A DNA stretch of 64,000 nt from the NCBI RefSeq assembly GCF_009602425.1, contig NW_022259060.1:190380-254379 (forward strand). The letters are read 5' to 3'. The notes below the pieces were generated by a model. It made no database searches and was not told the DNA's origin. It saw only the letters and a list, made by a program, of their open reading frames with translations. The stretch is from Actinia tenebrosa. Its lineage: Eukaryota > Cnidaria > Anthozoa > Actiniaria > Actiniidae. Every line of letters begins with the position of its first letter. Position 1 is the stretch's first letter. A program made the translations under genes and the position numbers. Positions 63,415 to 64,000 of this stretch are shown piece by piece.

Positions 63415-64000
63415 TATAATCAATCTTCTGTGTTGTAAAGCACTGTCAACCACATATGGTATATTCTTGTCAAAACAATGTCGTGGCTGCTTTAACCATC
63501 ACAGCATCTCGATTAGATCTACAGAACTGTAGATTAACATTTAGACACCTCTGATGTTGAACTATGTGCCATCAAGCACTTAACAGTTGTGATTCATACT
63601 CTTAGTTATTTATCTAGATTCTTAGAAACAAACAATTATAAACTTGAAAGGGCATTATACTTTATTGATGTGACAGTTTAGCTAAACAAGATTGCCCTAG
63701 TTAGTTTAGAAAACAAGGACACAGTTTTCTTAGAAAGTGTGGGGTTGTGATTCATGTCATGATATGGGTGTTGTGGCATATAACTCATACATATATATAT
63801 TCAAATTGATCCAATATTCCGATGGCAATAGCCTAATGATTACATCATTGTCATTACTGAGGTCAGAGTAGATGTTGACTACCCTTTAATAGAAATCTAG
63901 ACTATGTAGAGGAGGGCATGTCAGGTTCATGGGAGGTCTTATGTAAGCGTGAGTTATTACGTAGGCATTTCTGGTCAGATTATCTATCTAGTTTGTACAT
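63415..64000. other. GPR157 3' UTR and downstream DNA
   Basis: No further gene was recognised. No canonical AATAAA stands out close to the stop codon. AT-rich, with a short ATATAT run near 63792. Confidence 0.5.

Overview
This window looks like nuclear DNA from an anthozoan-type cnidarian (sea anemone or coral); that placement is inference. The support is: AT-rich, intron-dense animal genes that still match human orthologues almost exon by exon; a TTC28-like TPR-CHAT gene, a family greatly expanded in cnidarians; and dense short palindromic MITEs, minisatellites and triplet microsatellites. Several tandem repeats are cut by N gaps whose lengths are only estimates.

Layout from left to right. 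1-6680: gene-poor, with a perfect triple nuclear-receptor half-site, a tRNA-like SINE head, one broken LTR-retroelement fossil (about 1547-2790) and one doubtful two-exon small gene on the minus strand. 6683-10411 (+): a Patched-domain (PTCHD-type) membrane protein in three exons. 12828-17358 (-): an SRSF4/5/6-type splicing factor in eight exons. Head to head with it, 18088-23645 (+): the K63-specific deubiquitinase ZUP1/ZUFSP in nine coding exons. 24236-28907 (-): an intronless TPR-CHAT protein with an intact His/Cys pair. 30864-41549 (-): a ZNFX1-like SF1 helicase with NF-X1 fingers and an RZ finger in eight exons. It has a long 16-residue tandem repeat at its N end, a frame-breaking 50-bp duplication and triplicated terminal-exon sequence. 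43275-50581 (+): a class I Golgi alpha-1,2-mannosidase in twelve exons. 53530-58102 (-): NUDC in twelve exons, including an 18-nt microexon. Head to head with it, 58469-60068 (+): an F-box/WD40 protein (FBXW9-like) in two exons. 60792-63414 (+): GPR157 in three exons.

The gene models were built by reading splice sites and checking phase. PTCHD, SRSF, ZUP1, mannosidase, NUDC, FBXW9 and GPR157 each sum to a multiple of three with consistent phases and align to the remembered family sequences. Most genes are housekeeping (splicing, ubiquitin, N-glycan trimming, dynein/HSP90 co-chaperone) and share no pathway. The exception is the minus-strand tandem of ZNFX1-like helicase followed by TPR-CHAT protease-like gene: both belong to families tied to RNA surveillance, innate immunity or cell death, and both carry hypervariable coding minisatellites. 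That pair is the most promising place for something new.

The non-coding space is full of repeats. There are at least eleven copies or remnants of one palindromic MITE carrying a CACGTG-type motif in its termini, a 57-bp minisatellite present in introns of three different genes, several perfect fold-backs, and complementary triplet arrays in two introns of the mannosidase gene.
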